Notes: generated from the sequence alone by a model not told the origin. A DNA stretch of 64,000 bases from Misgurnus anguillicaudatus (GCF_027580225.2 NC_073352.2:2482501-2546500), one strand, 5' to 3'. Shown: positions 23,746 through 36,292, counted from the stretch's first letter. Translations and numbers: made by a program.

Positions 23746-24633
23746 TTAAAGGATTAGTCCATTTTCTTAAAAGAAAAATCCAGACAATCCACTCACCACC
23801 ATGCCATCCAAAATGTTGATGTCTTTCTTTGTTCAGTCGAGAAGAAATAATGTTTTTTGAGGAAAACATTGCAGGATTTTTCTCATTTTAATGGACTTTA
23901 ATAGAGCCCAACATTTAATACTTAACTCAACACTTAATAGTTTTTTTCAACGGAGTTTCAAAGGACTATAAAAAATCCCAAAAGAGGCATAAGAAAAATA
24001 AAAAATATGTACTTTTAAACCACAACTTTTCGTCTAGGTCCGGTCCAGCGCGACCTAACGTAAATGCGTAGTGACGTAGGGAGGTCACGTGTTCCATATA
24101 TAAAACGCACATTTGCCGACCATTTTAAACAATAAACTGCCACATAGACATTAATTAGTATCAGTTGACATACAACAATGTAGGAACGGTCCTCTTTCAA
24201 GACGCTTGTAAACACTGGGGCGGAGTTTCGCGTTCGTCCTCTGTGACCTCTTGACGTCATGACGTATTGCGTGGGGTCAGCTGGCGCATCACGACTGGAT
24301 CTACATGACGAGAAGTTATACTTTAAAAGTGTATATTTGTTATTTTTATTGTCAAAAATGACAATCATTTTGCTAGATAAGACCCTTATGCCTCGTTTGG
24401 GATTGTTTATAGTCCTTTGAAACTCCGTTGAAAAAAACTATTAAGTGTTGAGTTAAGTATTAAATGTTGGGCTCTATTAAAGTCCATTAAAATTAAAAAA
24501 AATCCTGCAATGTTTTCCTCAAAAAACATAATTTCTTCTCGACTGAACAAAGAAAGACATCAACATTTTGGATGACATGGTGGTGAGTAAATTATCTGGA
24601 TTTTTCTTTTAAGAAAATGGACTAATCCTTTAA
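23746..24633. mobile_element. TTAA element with ~245-bp terminal inverted repeats
   Basis: The left end ttaaaggattagtcc and right end ggactaatcctttaa bound two arms of about 245 bp (to about 24000 and from about 24381). The arms are very similar throughout. TTAA lies at both edges. The roughly 380-bp centre holds no recognised gene. It is inserted in an older repeat that begins near 23404. Confidence 0.88.
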
Positions 24634-25309
24634 GCTCTTTTGCCTGTCATGGACATGTAAATCATTGTGCCGTCTCAATCTCCTGCTGCTATGTACTGCG
24701 TGTCCCCTTGCCCAACATACAGTAAATGCTTTTATCAAAGCTTTTTATTACATTTTTTAAGGCAGAGTAATGAAAAGCGTATTTGCATTTTGAGTGGGAG
24801 AAGGAGATCGGATTGATGACAAGATGCATTTATGTGGCTGAATGTAAATGGAACAGTTTTAGTAAATCAGATGGCTATCCAATCAGAGAAAACACATGAA
24901 GTGATCAGCCTTTGAAATTGAGATGTATGCATCATCTGAAATAAGCTTTCCATTGCTTGAATGATTTGTTAGAATAAAGAACAATATAGGATAATATTTG
25001 GCAGAGATACAACTATTTGAAAATCTGGAACCTGAAGGTGCAAAAAAAAATTGAGATGAAAAAAGACGCTACTTATGGTTTATCTCCATGTGTGCATAGA
25101 CGTGTTCCCTCCCCCATGAGACAATTAAAACACACTTGATGAGGAACCTGTCTTTCTCTTGCCACATTACATATTTTAATTTGGTGAATCTTTTTTGACA
25201 GTGAAAATCTCTAGGCTCAATATATGAACACTCTGTGAATGCCCCTCCATATAATAATATGGCATAATAATATTCACTTTTAATCTGTAATGTGATATAC
25301 GCGTCTTAC
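24634..25309. other. intron stretch, nothing recognised
   Basis: Remains of the older repeat (to about 24910), then AT-rich intron sequence up to CNH exon 22. Confidence 0.5.
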
Positions 25310-25450
25310 CCCATAGACTAGCACAGAGAACTTCGGCGTTGAACTTCTTTTTGTATTTACGGATCTCTGGCGCATCACTCTGTGGTCGGATGTTGGTGGG
25401 ATTGACGTTCACCACTGAACCTTTCCTGTGCATCTCTCTTCTGCCATTCA
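25310..25450 (-). CDS. GCK-IV kinase, coding exon 22 (CNH start)
   Basis: 141 nt, from acceptor tacctcag to donor gtaagacg. It encodes [18 protein letters not shown], then [18 protein letters not shown] and [35 protein letters not shown] is the family signature that opens the CNH domain. Confidence 0.96.
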
Positions 25451-25533
25451 CTGAGGTATACACACAAACACAGATGTATTTATGAGTGAAGTGAAGTAAG
25501 TTAGTATGGCTATAGTGTCAGATGTAGTCTTAC

Positions 25534-25651
25534 GTTGGCTGTGTGCCGCAGGACTCTGAGGTGGTGAAATCTGCAGCAAACGAGGGTCAATAAATGGAGA
25601 GAATGAGGATGATGATGATGTGCTTTTACCTGCCTGCTTATTTAATAATTT
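25534..25651 (-). CDS. GCK-IV kinase, coding exon 21 (FIDPRLLQISP)
   Basis: 118 nt, from acceptor gtttgcag to donor gtaagact. It encodes KLLNKQAGKSTSSSSSFSPF, then IDPRLLQISPPQSPAAHSQ. SSSF.PFIDPRLLQISP is a signature shared by TNIK, MINK1 and MAP4K4 just upstream of the CNH domain. Confidence 0.94.
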
Positions 25652-26207
25652 CTGCAAACACATAATTGCAAGCACAAACATGCAATGACACTTAAGCATA
25701 CAGTAAATGTTATATTTAAAAGAAAACCTGTTCAATATGTGTAAAAGTGCTCATCACATTATTATTAAATTGTTAAAAGACACTACAATAAACGTGACGA
25801 GACTTTTATACAGCCCCCAAGTGGACTTTGTCTCACTTTTTAATAAAAACTGTGCTATTCCTATTTGTCTATTAAATAAATGCTATTTATTTTGATATTT
25901 TGTTAAAAATTGCAACAGCATTGTGGCAAAAATTTTCCAATTACTTTTTTCATCTGATTTGTTTTTATATCAGTTTGAAAGCTGTCCGTGCAAAATGAAT
26001 GCAGTGCTTTTGAAGTTAAACATCCCCTAGTAAAAATGTGACCCTGCCTTTAAAGTCCAGTCTAAAGTCTCATAATCTAATGATAAAATTTGGAGCATCA
26101 AAGTTTTGATTTCAATCTTTGACATGATCTTAACCAATATTAAAGTTATCTGCTCAAGTTTGTGACAGGGTAATTAATTCAGTTGTGTCTATAAAGTTAA
26201 AACATAC

Positions 26208-26354
26208 ATCAAATGAGTTTTGCGTGGTTAGTTGGTGATAGGTGAGGTCATGTTTGGGACTCTTGTGCAGGAGGTCTGGCAGATGGCAGTTATCATGTGA
26301 TTGTGACCCAACTGCTCTCTGATGGACATTATGTGTCTGCTTTGCTGCACTCTG
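26208..26354 (-). CDS. GCK-IV kinase, coding exon 20 (LPDLL motif)
   Basis: 147 nt, in frame at both ends (acceptor tttctccag, donor gtatgttt). It encodes QSAAKQTHNVHQRAVGSQSH, then DNCHLPDLLHKSPKHDL and YHQLTTQNSFD. The HLPDLLHKSP stretch resembles the HNLPDLLQQSP motif before the CNH domain in MAP4K4 and MINK1. Being a multiple of three, it could be a skipped cassette. Confidence 0.85.
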
Positions 26355-26725
26355 CTGGAGAAACATGAAAATCTCCACTGAAATAAAAATCCCAGCTTAC
26401 ACAATATCTCTGGAAAACTGTTCATCTAGAAATACCATTAAAGCATCTTTTACAATGCTGCACTGTTTCAAAATAGCTTTACAAGAAAATAAACATACCA
26501 ACATCACTAATATACATATATATACACATATGTATGCATGTATAAATTTGTTATTTTTCATATTTGCTTGTACTATTCTGTATTTAACTGTAAAGCTGCT
26601 TTGCTACAATGCAAAACTGCCAAACCCCTAAAGAAATCAATTTACATGGAAATAAAAATACATCTGGATGTTCTTATTCATTTCAGTTTGTTCTGAAATT
26701 AGCAACAACAAAAAAATTGTACAAT

Positions 26726-27149
26726 AGGGCTGCACATTATAGACCCTTTTACAGCTTGCGTGATCAAACAGTCTGCGCGTGCATTTAGGCAACAGAAGTG
26801 CTGTTATTCCCCACTGGTTCTAACGTGAGCAACTCAGAAAGTTTATTAAAATGGTTTCCCAGCATCAAAATGTCTGGTTGTTGCATTTGGTTGCACTAAT
26901 TAATATACTAATATATGTATTTGTATCTGGCCACTTTATATTTGCGCATCTGCTAACGTCTTCTATCCACTCCACTATAGTACACGGATCTGGTAGCTGT
27001 GTTGAAAAAGTTGATAAAGTCAACTTTTTAAAATAACTTTCTCTGTCTGTATTGCTTCACTGCTGATTCTTGCCATACTTCCGTTGCCCTAAATGCACGC
27101 ACATACGCTGCCACGTCATCATTGTATACAAACAGTAAAAGGGTCTATA
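26726..27149. mobile_element. DNA element with tatagacccttttac termini, inside a hAT end
   Basis: The inner element runs from tatagacccttttac (26738) to gtaaaagggtctata (27149). It interrupts tagggctgcaca...ttgtttcagcatcaa, the usual start of a fish hAT. The right end of that hAT is not found. The inner target duplication is short or unclear. Confidence 0.65.
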
Positions 27150-27484
27150 TTGTTTCAGCATCAACACCTCAATGCACGCATCTGTAATAGTCACATTGCA
27201 AAACATGCACAGCATTTTTTTTCAAAAGGAAAACTATGTCAGATGCCTTTACAGTGTTAAACTATAGGAAAACAGCAGAGTTAAATCACAAATGTCTATG
27301 ATAATGAAGTTAATTCCTCTCAAACAGAGCTTTTCAAGTCATCTTGTGAAGTCATCCAGTATTTCTCCTACGCTGTAAAGTATTTCTTTACAGCTATGTA
27401 TACACCAATATGTGCCGTTAAGGTACTAATATATACTCCTTAGATACAGGCCTTATGTACGATTTATTCTGAAGATTTGTTTAC

Positions 27485-27575
27485 CTGCTGCTGTTTCAGG
27501 TTGTGTTGAGGTTGAAGCACTATTTCGTTCGACTGTCCTCTGGACAACAAATTTCTCCCATTGCTCAATGGACAC
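27485..27575 (-). CDS. GCK-IV kinase, coding exon 19 (linker)
   Basis: Ninety-one nt, from acceptor gttcaag to donor gtaaacaa. In the phase set by exon 18 it reads CPLSNGRNLLSRGQSNEI, then VLQPQHNLKQQQ, ending on a codon boundary that fits exon 20. A second frame is also open across the exon (VSIEQWEKFVVQ), but it would meet a stop in exon 20. Confidence 0.75.
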
Positions 27576-27869
27576 CTTGAACAAACAAACAAAAACAAGT
27601 GAGATTTTTAACAAATCAAAACCAGCACTTCTTTTAGAGCAGGGGCTATTAGCCAACCCCAAGACCCAAAAGTTAAAGGCCAGCAACACTTAATAATGTA
27701 TTATATGTCTGCCTCTCTGTTTTGTCTTGTTTGTCGTTATGCTCTTATTTTGAAGTACTGTGTCACTTTCTGTGTTAGTTCAGTTTCTGTTTCCTGCTGT
27801 AATTCCCCCTGCACTGATTGCTAGAAGTTAGTTTATAGTTATGAATATAACATAAAATAAAAGATTTCA

Positions 27870-27990
27870 GACTCAGGTCAAATTTTTTCGGGCTCGTCTC
27901 GGGTCTTTCTTTAAAAAAAATTGTGCACATCGGGTTGGGTAAAAAGTGATTCGGGTCATTTTGGGTCAGGTACATTTCTTTGGACCCAAG
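27870..27990. mobile_element. hAT right-end fragment
   Basis: The stretch with ttcgggctcgtctcgggtc and ggacccaagaagacctcta matches the right end of the hAT at 34144-34744. The left part is missing. Confidence 0.6.
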
Positions 27991-28411
27991 AAGACCTCTA
28001 ATCCAGAGTAATGTTGACTGACTAATTACATAAATGTAGCAACTGTCTCTGCCACAAGGCTCTTGTAAGAGGTTCTGAAGGTCCACCTATTCAAAGGTGG
28101 TTCTGTAGATGGTGTCTGTAGATAACATTCTTCATTTATTGAGAGTTACAGGTATGGTTTGCCTTCTGTGACTTACAGGGAAGGATCCATTCTTGGATTT
28201 AAACTTTCTGTAAAAGCGAATGTGGTTTGGCAATCTTAGAGCATTGGCAGAATGACAGAAATTCAGCATCAGACCGCCCAAGGGAATCCAAATCTGAACT
28301 TTTGAAGCAGTGGCATGAGCAAACCCAACATGTTAAAAACCTTGAAGATAGTGAGCTATCCATCTGCCTCTTTTCATTATCAGTTAAATCATATGATGTA
28401 GACATTACATC

Positions 28412-28687
28412 GGGGCGGCAGTGGCTCAGTGGTTCATGTAGGTTGTCTACAAACCGGAAGGTTGATGGTTCAATCCCCGGCTCCACCGGACCAAATGTCG
28501 AGGTGTCCTTGAGCAAGACATCTAACCCCAGTTGCTCCCAACGAGCTGGCTGGCGCCTTGCATGACTGACACCGCCGTCGGTGTATGAATGTGGGAGTGA
28601 ATGGGTGAATGTGATACAACTTGTAAAGCGCTTTGGATGGCCATAGGTCTGTTAAAAAAGCGCTATATAAATGCAGTCCATTTACCA
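28412..28687 (+). mobile_element. tRNA-derived SINE with L2-like tail
   Basis: The head has ggcggcagtggctcagtgg (box A) and gatggttcaatccccggct (box B). It is followed by gtccttgagcaagacat and the tail aagcgctatataaatgcag. This is a full-length fish SINE in the intron between exons 18 and 19. Confidence 0.88.
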
Positions 28688-29288
28688 TTATCGCTACAAG
28701 AAGGTTCATTGACCCAGGTTCATCCCTCATCACAGTAAATCATGACTTCTACAACTTTCAATTTATCATTTAATTACATCTGTAAAAATACAATATCATT
28801 TCAACACACATTAAAACAGCTGTTTAATAACTGTTTATAAGGTTTTGCCACAGTTGATTATTTGAGCATGACTTTAATGTTGCTAAAGCAATAAAAAAAA
28901 AAATATTCCACAAGTGGTCTGAAAGAAATTTTGCATTAAAAAACTCCAAAAACTACCAGCAGAGTATTATATATATATTATTTAACCTGTGTGCCAACAT
29001 TTTCCAAAATGCTTTCAACAATGTTTAAATCCAGAGAATTAGCAGTTTTATTAGCAATTGGCAGTGGGTGAAAATACAACTCCCATCACTTCACACTCTT
29101 TAACAGCATTAAGAAGCTGTAGCCGTTGTTGTCTAGAGACCTCTAGCGGCAGAAAGTACATATTGTGCCTTTAATGTGTTAATGTGCAATGTTTAAAAAT
29201 GAATAAACTAAACATGCATACAAAATGTCATATGAAAGCTGGAGAGGCTTTGAAGAGATAAGAAAGGAAACTGTCAGGGTAACATTAC

Positions 29289-29374
29289 CTTGTCTTCTCA
29301 TCCTCATCATCACTGGAGGAAGAGTACTCTGCTAACTTCACCAATGGGCTTAAGTGCGACTTCATTACCAAACC
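29289..29374 (-). CDS. GCK-IV kinase, coding exon 18 (Ser/acidic linker)
   Basis: Eighty-six nt, from acceptor tgtcttcag to donor gtaatgtt. It encodes GLVMKSHLSPLVKLAEYSS, then SSDDEDEKT. The EYSSSSDDEDE run corresponds to the EYDSSSDEEE patch in the linker of MAP4K4 and MINK1, which supports family membership here too. Confidence 0.86.
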
Positions 29375-29631
29375 CTGAAGACAAAACAGTTTAATATTAA
29401 CCCCCAGGTAAACACATATTTTACTCATCAACACTATTAGTTAATTATTCAAACAAATAATCGATGGAATAAACAAACAATCGATGGCCAGTATGGCTGT
29501 GCACTAACGATGCCTCCTCCATGTAATACCTGTCCGAAATAACTGTTGTATCAGGCTGCACAACATAAAACAAACTAAAATAAGAAACATTCAAGTAGAA
29601 TTTATGAGTGCAAGCTCTCATTCACACATAC

Positions 29632-29696
29632 CTGGTTTAGTGGCGATGTTACGATGTTTCTGTTATGTTGAGGTGGGCTGTCCATCCTCTGGTGAC
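29632..29696 (-). CDS. GCK-IV kinase, coding exon 17 (linker)
   Basis: Sixty-five nt, from acceptor cttttgcag to donor gtatgtgt. It encodes HQRMDSPPQHNRNIVTSPL and NQ. It is a Pro/Ser-rich linker segment that ends on a codon boundary. Confidence 0.78.
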
Positions 29697-29775
29697 CTGC
29701 AAAAGCAAGAATCTCAGAAAAAATTGCCACAGCAATATGCAGGGGCATGATAAATGCAGAGGTACAGTTACACAC

Positions 29776-29846
29776 CTATACCCGACTGACTGCTAGCTGA
29801 ACTGCTGGAGAAAAACATGTTGTCCAGAGGAGACTGACAGCCTCCA
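29776..29846 (-). CDS. GCK-IV kinase, coding exon 16 (linker)
   Basis: Seventy-one nt, from acceptor tgaattag to donor gtgtgtaa. It encodes GGCQSPLDNMFFSSSSASSQ and SGI. It is serine-rich linker, in phase with exons 15 and 17. Confidence 0.78.
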
Positions 29847-29948
29847 CTAATTCATGATGAAAGAAGAAAGAGAGAGAAACAGATGGTCATCAGTGAAGGA
29901 TAAAATGTTCACAACAAGTAGTTCAAATAGCATCAGTGTAACACTTAC

Positions 29949-30013
29949 TTGGATCCAAATCTGTGATGGCTCATAAGATCTCTGCAATACTTTGAAGTGG
30001 TTCGCTCAGGGAT
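29949..30013 (-). CDS. GCK-IV kinase, coding exon 15 (linker)
   Basis: Sixty-five nt, from acceptor gttttaag to donor gtaagtgt. It encodes IPERTTSKYCRDLMSHHRFG plus a Ser codon and two bases of a split Asn codon. It is polar linker. It is supported by phase agreement with both neighbours. Confidence 0.78.
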
Positions 30014-31165
30014 CTTAAAACAAATATTACAAAACACTTCATTCATCTGTTTTATATTACTACATAATTTGTACATTTTATAGTTTCCACTTTTATATTT
30101 AAGTCATTTAGCAGACACTCTTATTGCGACATTTTAATGCATTTTCTTAGCTGCAACCTGTTGACCACATTTCTGTGTGCTAAATGCATCTGTCATATTA
30201 AAGGAAGGAAGGAAAGAAGACATCTCCCTTTGGGAGAGGAAGCTGTTTTGACCACAAATTTAACAGCTTGCCACCTACACTATGAATTTTTTTTTGCTGC
30301 CTTTATAAAAAAAGTTATACTGATGAGTTAGGGTAAAAAAAACTACAGAATGTTGTCATAACTTAATTTTTTATAGTAAATGGATAAACTTACTATAGTA
30401 TATACGTGGTTGTGAGGTATCTGAAAAAATAGATCCACTATAGCAAATAACACGGATTGAAATCATACATTGCGCCGATATATAATGAACCCTGCAAACC
30501 ACTCGGTGAGTAGCACAGTTTTGAAAATGAACGTTAAGTGTTGTTTTAATGACATGTTTGTGCATGGCCCTTGACTTCCATTCTGAAGCAGTCAAGAGAC
30601 GCTTCTAAACAAGTCAAAAAGTCAAGACACGACCCATTGTCAAAATTTCAGTGTCCATCACTGTAGTTCATCCAAAACAAACCAGAAATGAGATTCAAAG
30701 TGTTAAATACCGAAATTATCCTTTAAGAAATAACTAGGCCGTGAGTTGGGATGATGACATGTCTTGTCCTACCTTTTGCATTGTAGTTCTTTTGCCTACT
30801 CTGATTGTTGGCACACGTGTCTTGTTTCCCCTGATAATCCTGGCTGTATAAACCCCAGAGTTTCCTGTGTTTTTTGTCAGTGATTGTTCGCTGTTAGATT
30901 GCACGTGTCTCCCTGGATTTTACCTGTATGGATTTATTGAAGCATCTTGCACTTGGATCCTGTCCCTTTGTCTTTTGTTCACAGCTCAGCGTTGCAATAT
31001 CATTTTGTTCAAATATTTTCTCGAAAGTGTAAACATTGTGGCACAACGCTGTTTCTTGCTTTGTTTGAGCAGCACTGGTCATAATACATTGTGTCGTTCT
31101 CTTTAAACCAAACATACTGTACATATTGTATATAAGAGACCTGTAGCAATATGAAGAATACAAAC

Positions 31166-31288
31166 CTTGGGTGGCTGCTCAGCAGGGTTAAAGAAGACAT
31201 CATCTAGTATTGGGGAGACAGGAGTCGTGGAAACATCAGACAGAGAGCTGCTGTGATGAATCTCTCCATTGGAGCACAGGCTCATATT
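31166..31288 (-). CDS. GCK-IV kinase, coding exon 14 (linker)
   Basis: 123 nt, in frame at both ends (acceptor atctttcag, donor gtttgtat). It encodes NMSLCSNGEIHHSSSLSD, then VSTTPVSPILDDVFFNP and AEQPPK. It is Ser/Thr-Pro rich and disordered in character. No domain is recognised. Confidence 0.8.
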
Positions 31289-31379
31289 CTGAAAGATCAG
31301 ACTTTTTATTATTGTTTAATAAAAAAAAAAGATTATCATACATTTATATTTATTATTGTATTAATGTGCATACACTTAG

Positions 31380-31752
31380 TTAAAGAACAGTTCACCCAAA
31401 AATGTGCCATATTTTACTCACCCTCAAGCCATCCTAGGTACATAACTTTCTTCTTTTGAAGCGAACCCATGGGTTTTTGCAAGGAACAATTTATATTTCA
31501 AACAGAAGGCTGCACGTCTGACCCAACATTACAAAAGCCCATCGTTTGACCTCAGAAGACATTTAATAACTGTATGGTTAAGTTTTTCATGGATGGATTT
31601 GCTTTTTGAGACTACAAGTTGGGGCACTTTCCAATGTCATTATAAAGCTAAAAAGTATATTATTTAATATAACTTAGACTATGTTAGGCTGAAAGAAGAA
31701 AGTCAAATACCCATATGATGGGCTTGAGGGTGAGAAAAATTATCCCTTTATG
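31380..31752. mobile_element. MITE with ttaaagaacagttcaccc end
   Basis: It starts ttaaagaacagttcaccc and ends gggcttgagggtgagaaaaa followed by a tatcccttta terminus. These are paired ends of a common fish MITE. It lies 90 bp right of coding exon 14. Confidence 0.65.
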
Positions 31753-31832
31753 TCTATTCATTTATCATTTGAAATTACATGAAGAGCAGGTGACAAGGTT
31801 TGTTAATGATCTATTATGATGTGATGTTGTAC

Positions 31833-31973
31833 CGGCTGCTTGGCGGCTCTCTGGAGTGCTGGTGTACAGGGGCTAGAGTTGCTACCTGATCCCAAGCGGG
31901 ACTGAGGAATCCTAGCAGCTAAATGATTCAGATTGAATTGAAGGTTGTCCATGGATTCCAACATACCTGCCAC
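31833..31973 (-). CDS. GCK-IV kinase, coding exon 13 (linker)
   Basis: 141 nt, in frame at both ends (acceptor tgtatttag, donor gtacaaca). The product starts VAGMLESMDNLQFNLNHL and continues with a Ser/Pro-rich part containing SNSSPCTPAL. It is low-complexity linker with possible proline-directed phosphosites. No known domain is seen. Confidence 0.8.
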
Positions 31974-32243
31974 CTAAATACAAGAGATTCAATATCCATG
32001 TTAATACGGTCTGTACTGAAGAAACACAGCAAAGTCATTATGTTTCAGATATTGGGTGTTTGTCTGTTTACCCCTTCATGTGGTCTTGTGGGACAGTTGG
32101 ATGTGACTCTTGGGCTCTTCTGCTCTTGTCTATCAGTCCTATGATGTTCCCCATCTTTGGGCTATAATTCAATTAAAACGCCAACTGAAAAAACATTGAT
32201 TCATTCATTCATTGTAACCTTATTATCAGTTAAAGTTATTTAC

Positions 32244-32312
32244 CTCTTGCCATATCATCTCCTGAAGCTCGGGCCACTGGAGTCCTTTCTCGTGTAGCAG
32301 CCTGGCCTGTTT
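32244..32312 (-). CDS. GCK-IV kinase, coding exon 12 (linker)
   Basis: Sixty-nine nt, in frame at both ends (acceptor tttgtgtag, donor gtaaataa). The product begins KQARLLHEKGLQWPEL and ends MIWQE. It is not recognised from MAP4K4, TNIK or MINK1. It is accepted because the splice sites are good, the frame is kept and there is no stop. Confidence 0.78.
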
Positions 32313-32658
32313 CTACACAAACACACAACACAGTACCCATCTGAACATTGGACACACCCAAAGTCAAAAAAATGATTAATAACCTATACAGAGGTATGAA
32401 TATTATTCAGTGACCAAAACAGAAACAAATCAATATTGGATTTTGGGTTTTATAAACTGAATTCACACAGTATTGATTTTCATGTACTGTAAGCTGGTGG
32501 CTACTTTTCCTTTAATATTACAGTAGTAAAAACATAGTAGCAGATACATATGGACTTGAAATGAGCATAAACCTTTAGGTAAAGCGGTGAAAACAAAGTT
32601 TACCATTTGTAGTGTATCCTTTTTAAGTATACTTTAAATAATTAATAAAGATTCATAC

Positions 32659-32848
32659 ATCTTCAAAGCGTCGCCTTTCCTCCAGTTGTTGCTCAATTCT
32701 CTTTTGTCGGTCTGCAAGCAGTTGTCTCTTGTAGTTGTCTTGATTGTGTAGTTGTTGTTGGAGCAGTTGTGTTTGCGAGTTTGTCTCCTGTTGCAGACGA
32801 AGAAACTCTCGTCTTAACGTAGACTCACCAGGAAGATTCACTAGAGAG
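32659..32848 (-). CDS. GCK-IV kinase, coding exon 11 (Q-rich coiled coil)
   Basis: 190 nt, from acceptor tgccctcag to donor gtatgaat. It encodes [20 protein letters not shown], then a glutamine- and charge-rich stretch ending [28 protein letters not shown] is the family signature at the start of the coiled coil. In MAP4K4, TNIK and MINK1 the coil continues through several more exons. Here it stops after this one. Confidence 0.93.
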
Positions 32849-33231
32849 CTGAGGGCAAACGGCACACACTTTAAAGAGAGCAATGTCTAGGCTTCTATGC
32901 CATCTGCCAAGTTGAGACCATTAACAGGGCATTTTATCCAGGCCGTATGACTCCGTATGCATCAATGCACTCAGATAACATTTAAAATATCAGGGAGCCG
33001 GACACTCAAGAGTCAGTAACACAGGACAGTATGTCATTACTACAAACAGTTGTTTAATGCAAATAGCACAATAACCATAGTTTAGTCATTATGATAAAGA
33101 ACAGCTACGACCTCTTTACTTAGCTTACTTTACTGAGCTACCCAGATGAATGACATATTATTTTACTTGTTTATTAATTTTTTTTATTACTTAATAATAG
33201 AGCAAAATGTAAAAGTATGGTTAACACATAC

Positions 33232-33304
33232 CTGGGTTCACCTTCATCCTCATTCATACCATCATCTTCATCTTCACTGCCACTGTATTCATATTCCAAT
33301 CCCT
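33232..33304 (-). CDS. GCK-IV kinase, coding exon 10 (acidic linker start)
   Basis: Seventy-three nt, from acceptor tcttaacag to donor gtatgtgt. It encodes EGLEYEYSGSEDEDDGMNED and EGEP. It matches the ETEYEYSGSEEE segment that follows the kinase domain in MAP4K4, TNIK and MINK1. Confidence 0.92.
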
Positions 33305-33482
33305 CTGTTAAGAATGATCACAGACAAAATTCAAACAATTTCATGCTTAGACAAGCAGTCAAAAAAAATCAAAATTTAAAGAGCACCTGATTAAAAGACA
33401 AGACACAATGAAATTGGGTAGCGTGGCAACACTGGGTGTGCTGGGACTACAGTGGCACTAATATGGTATACATAAAAGGTTT

Positions 33483-33806
33483 TAGGGGGGTTCACATTAG
33501 CACTTTCTGTTTTCTGAACTCGCGCACCCATGAACTGCACCCGAGTCCACCTGAAACTGGATGTCTGAGGTACGGTTCGTGTGGACTGCGGTACGGTTCG
33601 CTGCTCATATGAACACAATCGAACACTTTTCTTTCATAGCCACTGTCTCGCAACATCAGTAAACGCCTGCGGCTTAATGAAGATAAGTGTACCGCGGTTC
33701 AGAACAAAATATAATGTAAACAGAGACCAGCTATATAAAGGGAAGAGGGGAGAAATCGAACACAGGTTTGGACTAGGCAATCAAACCTAATATGAAACCA
33801 CCCTTA
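33483..33806. mobile_element. short DNA element (gggggttcacatta ends)
   Basis: The left end gggggttcacattagc pairs with the right end taatatgaaaccaccc. It is inserted next to a dispersed repeat (ggcaacactgggtgtgctgg) that recurs at 34113. Confidence 0.55.
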
Positions 33807-34143
33807 ATCTGTTATAATGGGAAAAATATTAAAACAGGGACTGTAGAGATCTTTAACCACAACACCACCGCACCACAAGACAACCACTTGAAGGTGGTAT
33901 GCTGTTTCCTTTACAATAAGAACAAAACATTTTTTTATCATATTTATACAGTACATGTTTGCACACTACAGCACCAACATTGTCATGTACAGTATACATG
34001 AAGAGTTCAGATCCAAAACCCTTTAAGTGCGTCTGACATGTTTTCTTGTAAATTAGCTTTTTTATCAGGTTCTTACGTTAGGTTCAGTTATTTTATTTTA
34101 ACAGCATAGAAAAGGTCACTTGGCAACACTGTGTGCTGGGACT

Positions 34144-34744
34144 AGAGGTCTTCACAGGACCACATAGATCCGAAAACCCGAGGTCCGACCGTCGTGTACA
34201 ATAATCGTGGCATCAGGTCTCGGTAAATTAAAATGAATGTGTTTTTGCTGAATGGACCCAAGAAGACCCGAAGTCTCTTGCGTGTGTGCGTCAATGTCCT
34301 TTTTAAACCTCTCATCTGTTTGCCAAGAGTGTTTGCGACATTGTGTGGCTGGCGGTAGGTTAATTTTCATTGAGACAGACAATTGTTTCAGTCAATTTTA
34401 AATGTACATTTTAGCGGTTACCTTGATATTGTCATCAGATAACAAAGAAAAACAAATGAAGCAGCTCGCCAAATTGGTTGCGAGGCCACCAGAGTTTCTT
34501 TCTGTCTGACAGCTGCGTGTGGGTCTGCAGAATGCACACACTTCAGTGTCGTTTTCATTCGGGTCCAGTCGGGTTAAAAAAATTGCCACTAGTTCGGGTC
34601 GGACTCGGGTCTAATTTTCTCGGTTTTGTCTCGGGTCGGGTCTCTCTTTTAAAAAAAAAAATGTATGCACGTCGGGTTCGGATGTAAAGTGATTAGGGTC
34701 ATTTTCGGGTCGGGTAATTTCTTTGGACCCAAAAAGACCTCTAG
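34144..34744. mobile_element. hAT MITE splitting a dispersed repeat
   Basis: The ends agaggtcttc and aagacctctag are flanked by ctgggact (34136-34143) and ctaggact (34745-34752), agreeing at 7 of 8 bases. The flanking repeat gtgctgggactacagtggc is uninterrupted in its other copy at about 33440, which gives an empty-site view. Confidence 0.85.
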
Positions 34745-35201
34745 CTAGGACTACAGTGGCACTAAAATGATAGACATAAAAGGTTTTGGAGTTTAAATCT
34801 GATAGACGGTCGTTTCCCAATCCTACCCCATCTCACTCCAGTCACTCTTCACTGTTCTTTCTGAATAAAGGTAAAAGGCACAAAATCATTCGGTCAATAT
34901 ATTTGGTAAAGCTCCAAATATGAGTAAAAAAAAACTCAGCTTAACAATTGACATCTGACGTACGCACTTCTTTATTCATCCAGTTTGTTTTCTGTGGACT
35001 TAAGAGAACTTGATGTGGTGTTTAACGGATTCTGCCAACAAACCAATATTTTTGAATAGCTTGAGGTCAGAATTCGGCGGATTTGAAACTTAAGTATTTA
35101 TTAAATGTATTATACGTGCCAAGAGCATTAGGTCAATATCATTATCTCATTTTGAAGGATGTGGTGCTTAGCGGCTTTTGCTTCTGAGCTCTTCATGTTT
35201 A

Positions 35202-36227
<1,026 letters not shown>

Positions 36228-36292
36228 CTATTGGCTGGTATGCAGCGCTTTTGTCAAGATTTTGTATGCGTGTATGAATGCTGTAAACTCAC

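Noticed and set aside
24015..24368. A 117-residue minus-strand open frame
   Set aside because: It lies in the centre of the long-TIR TTAA element and shows no transposase or other domain.
28199..28565. Open frames of about 105-112 residues on both strands
   Set aside because: They run across a tRNA-derived SINE and have no protein-family character.
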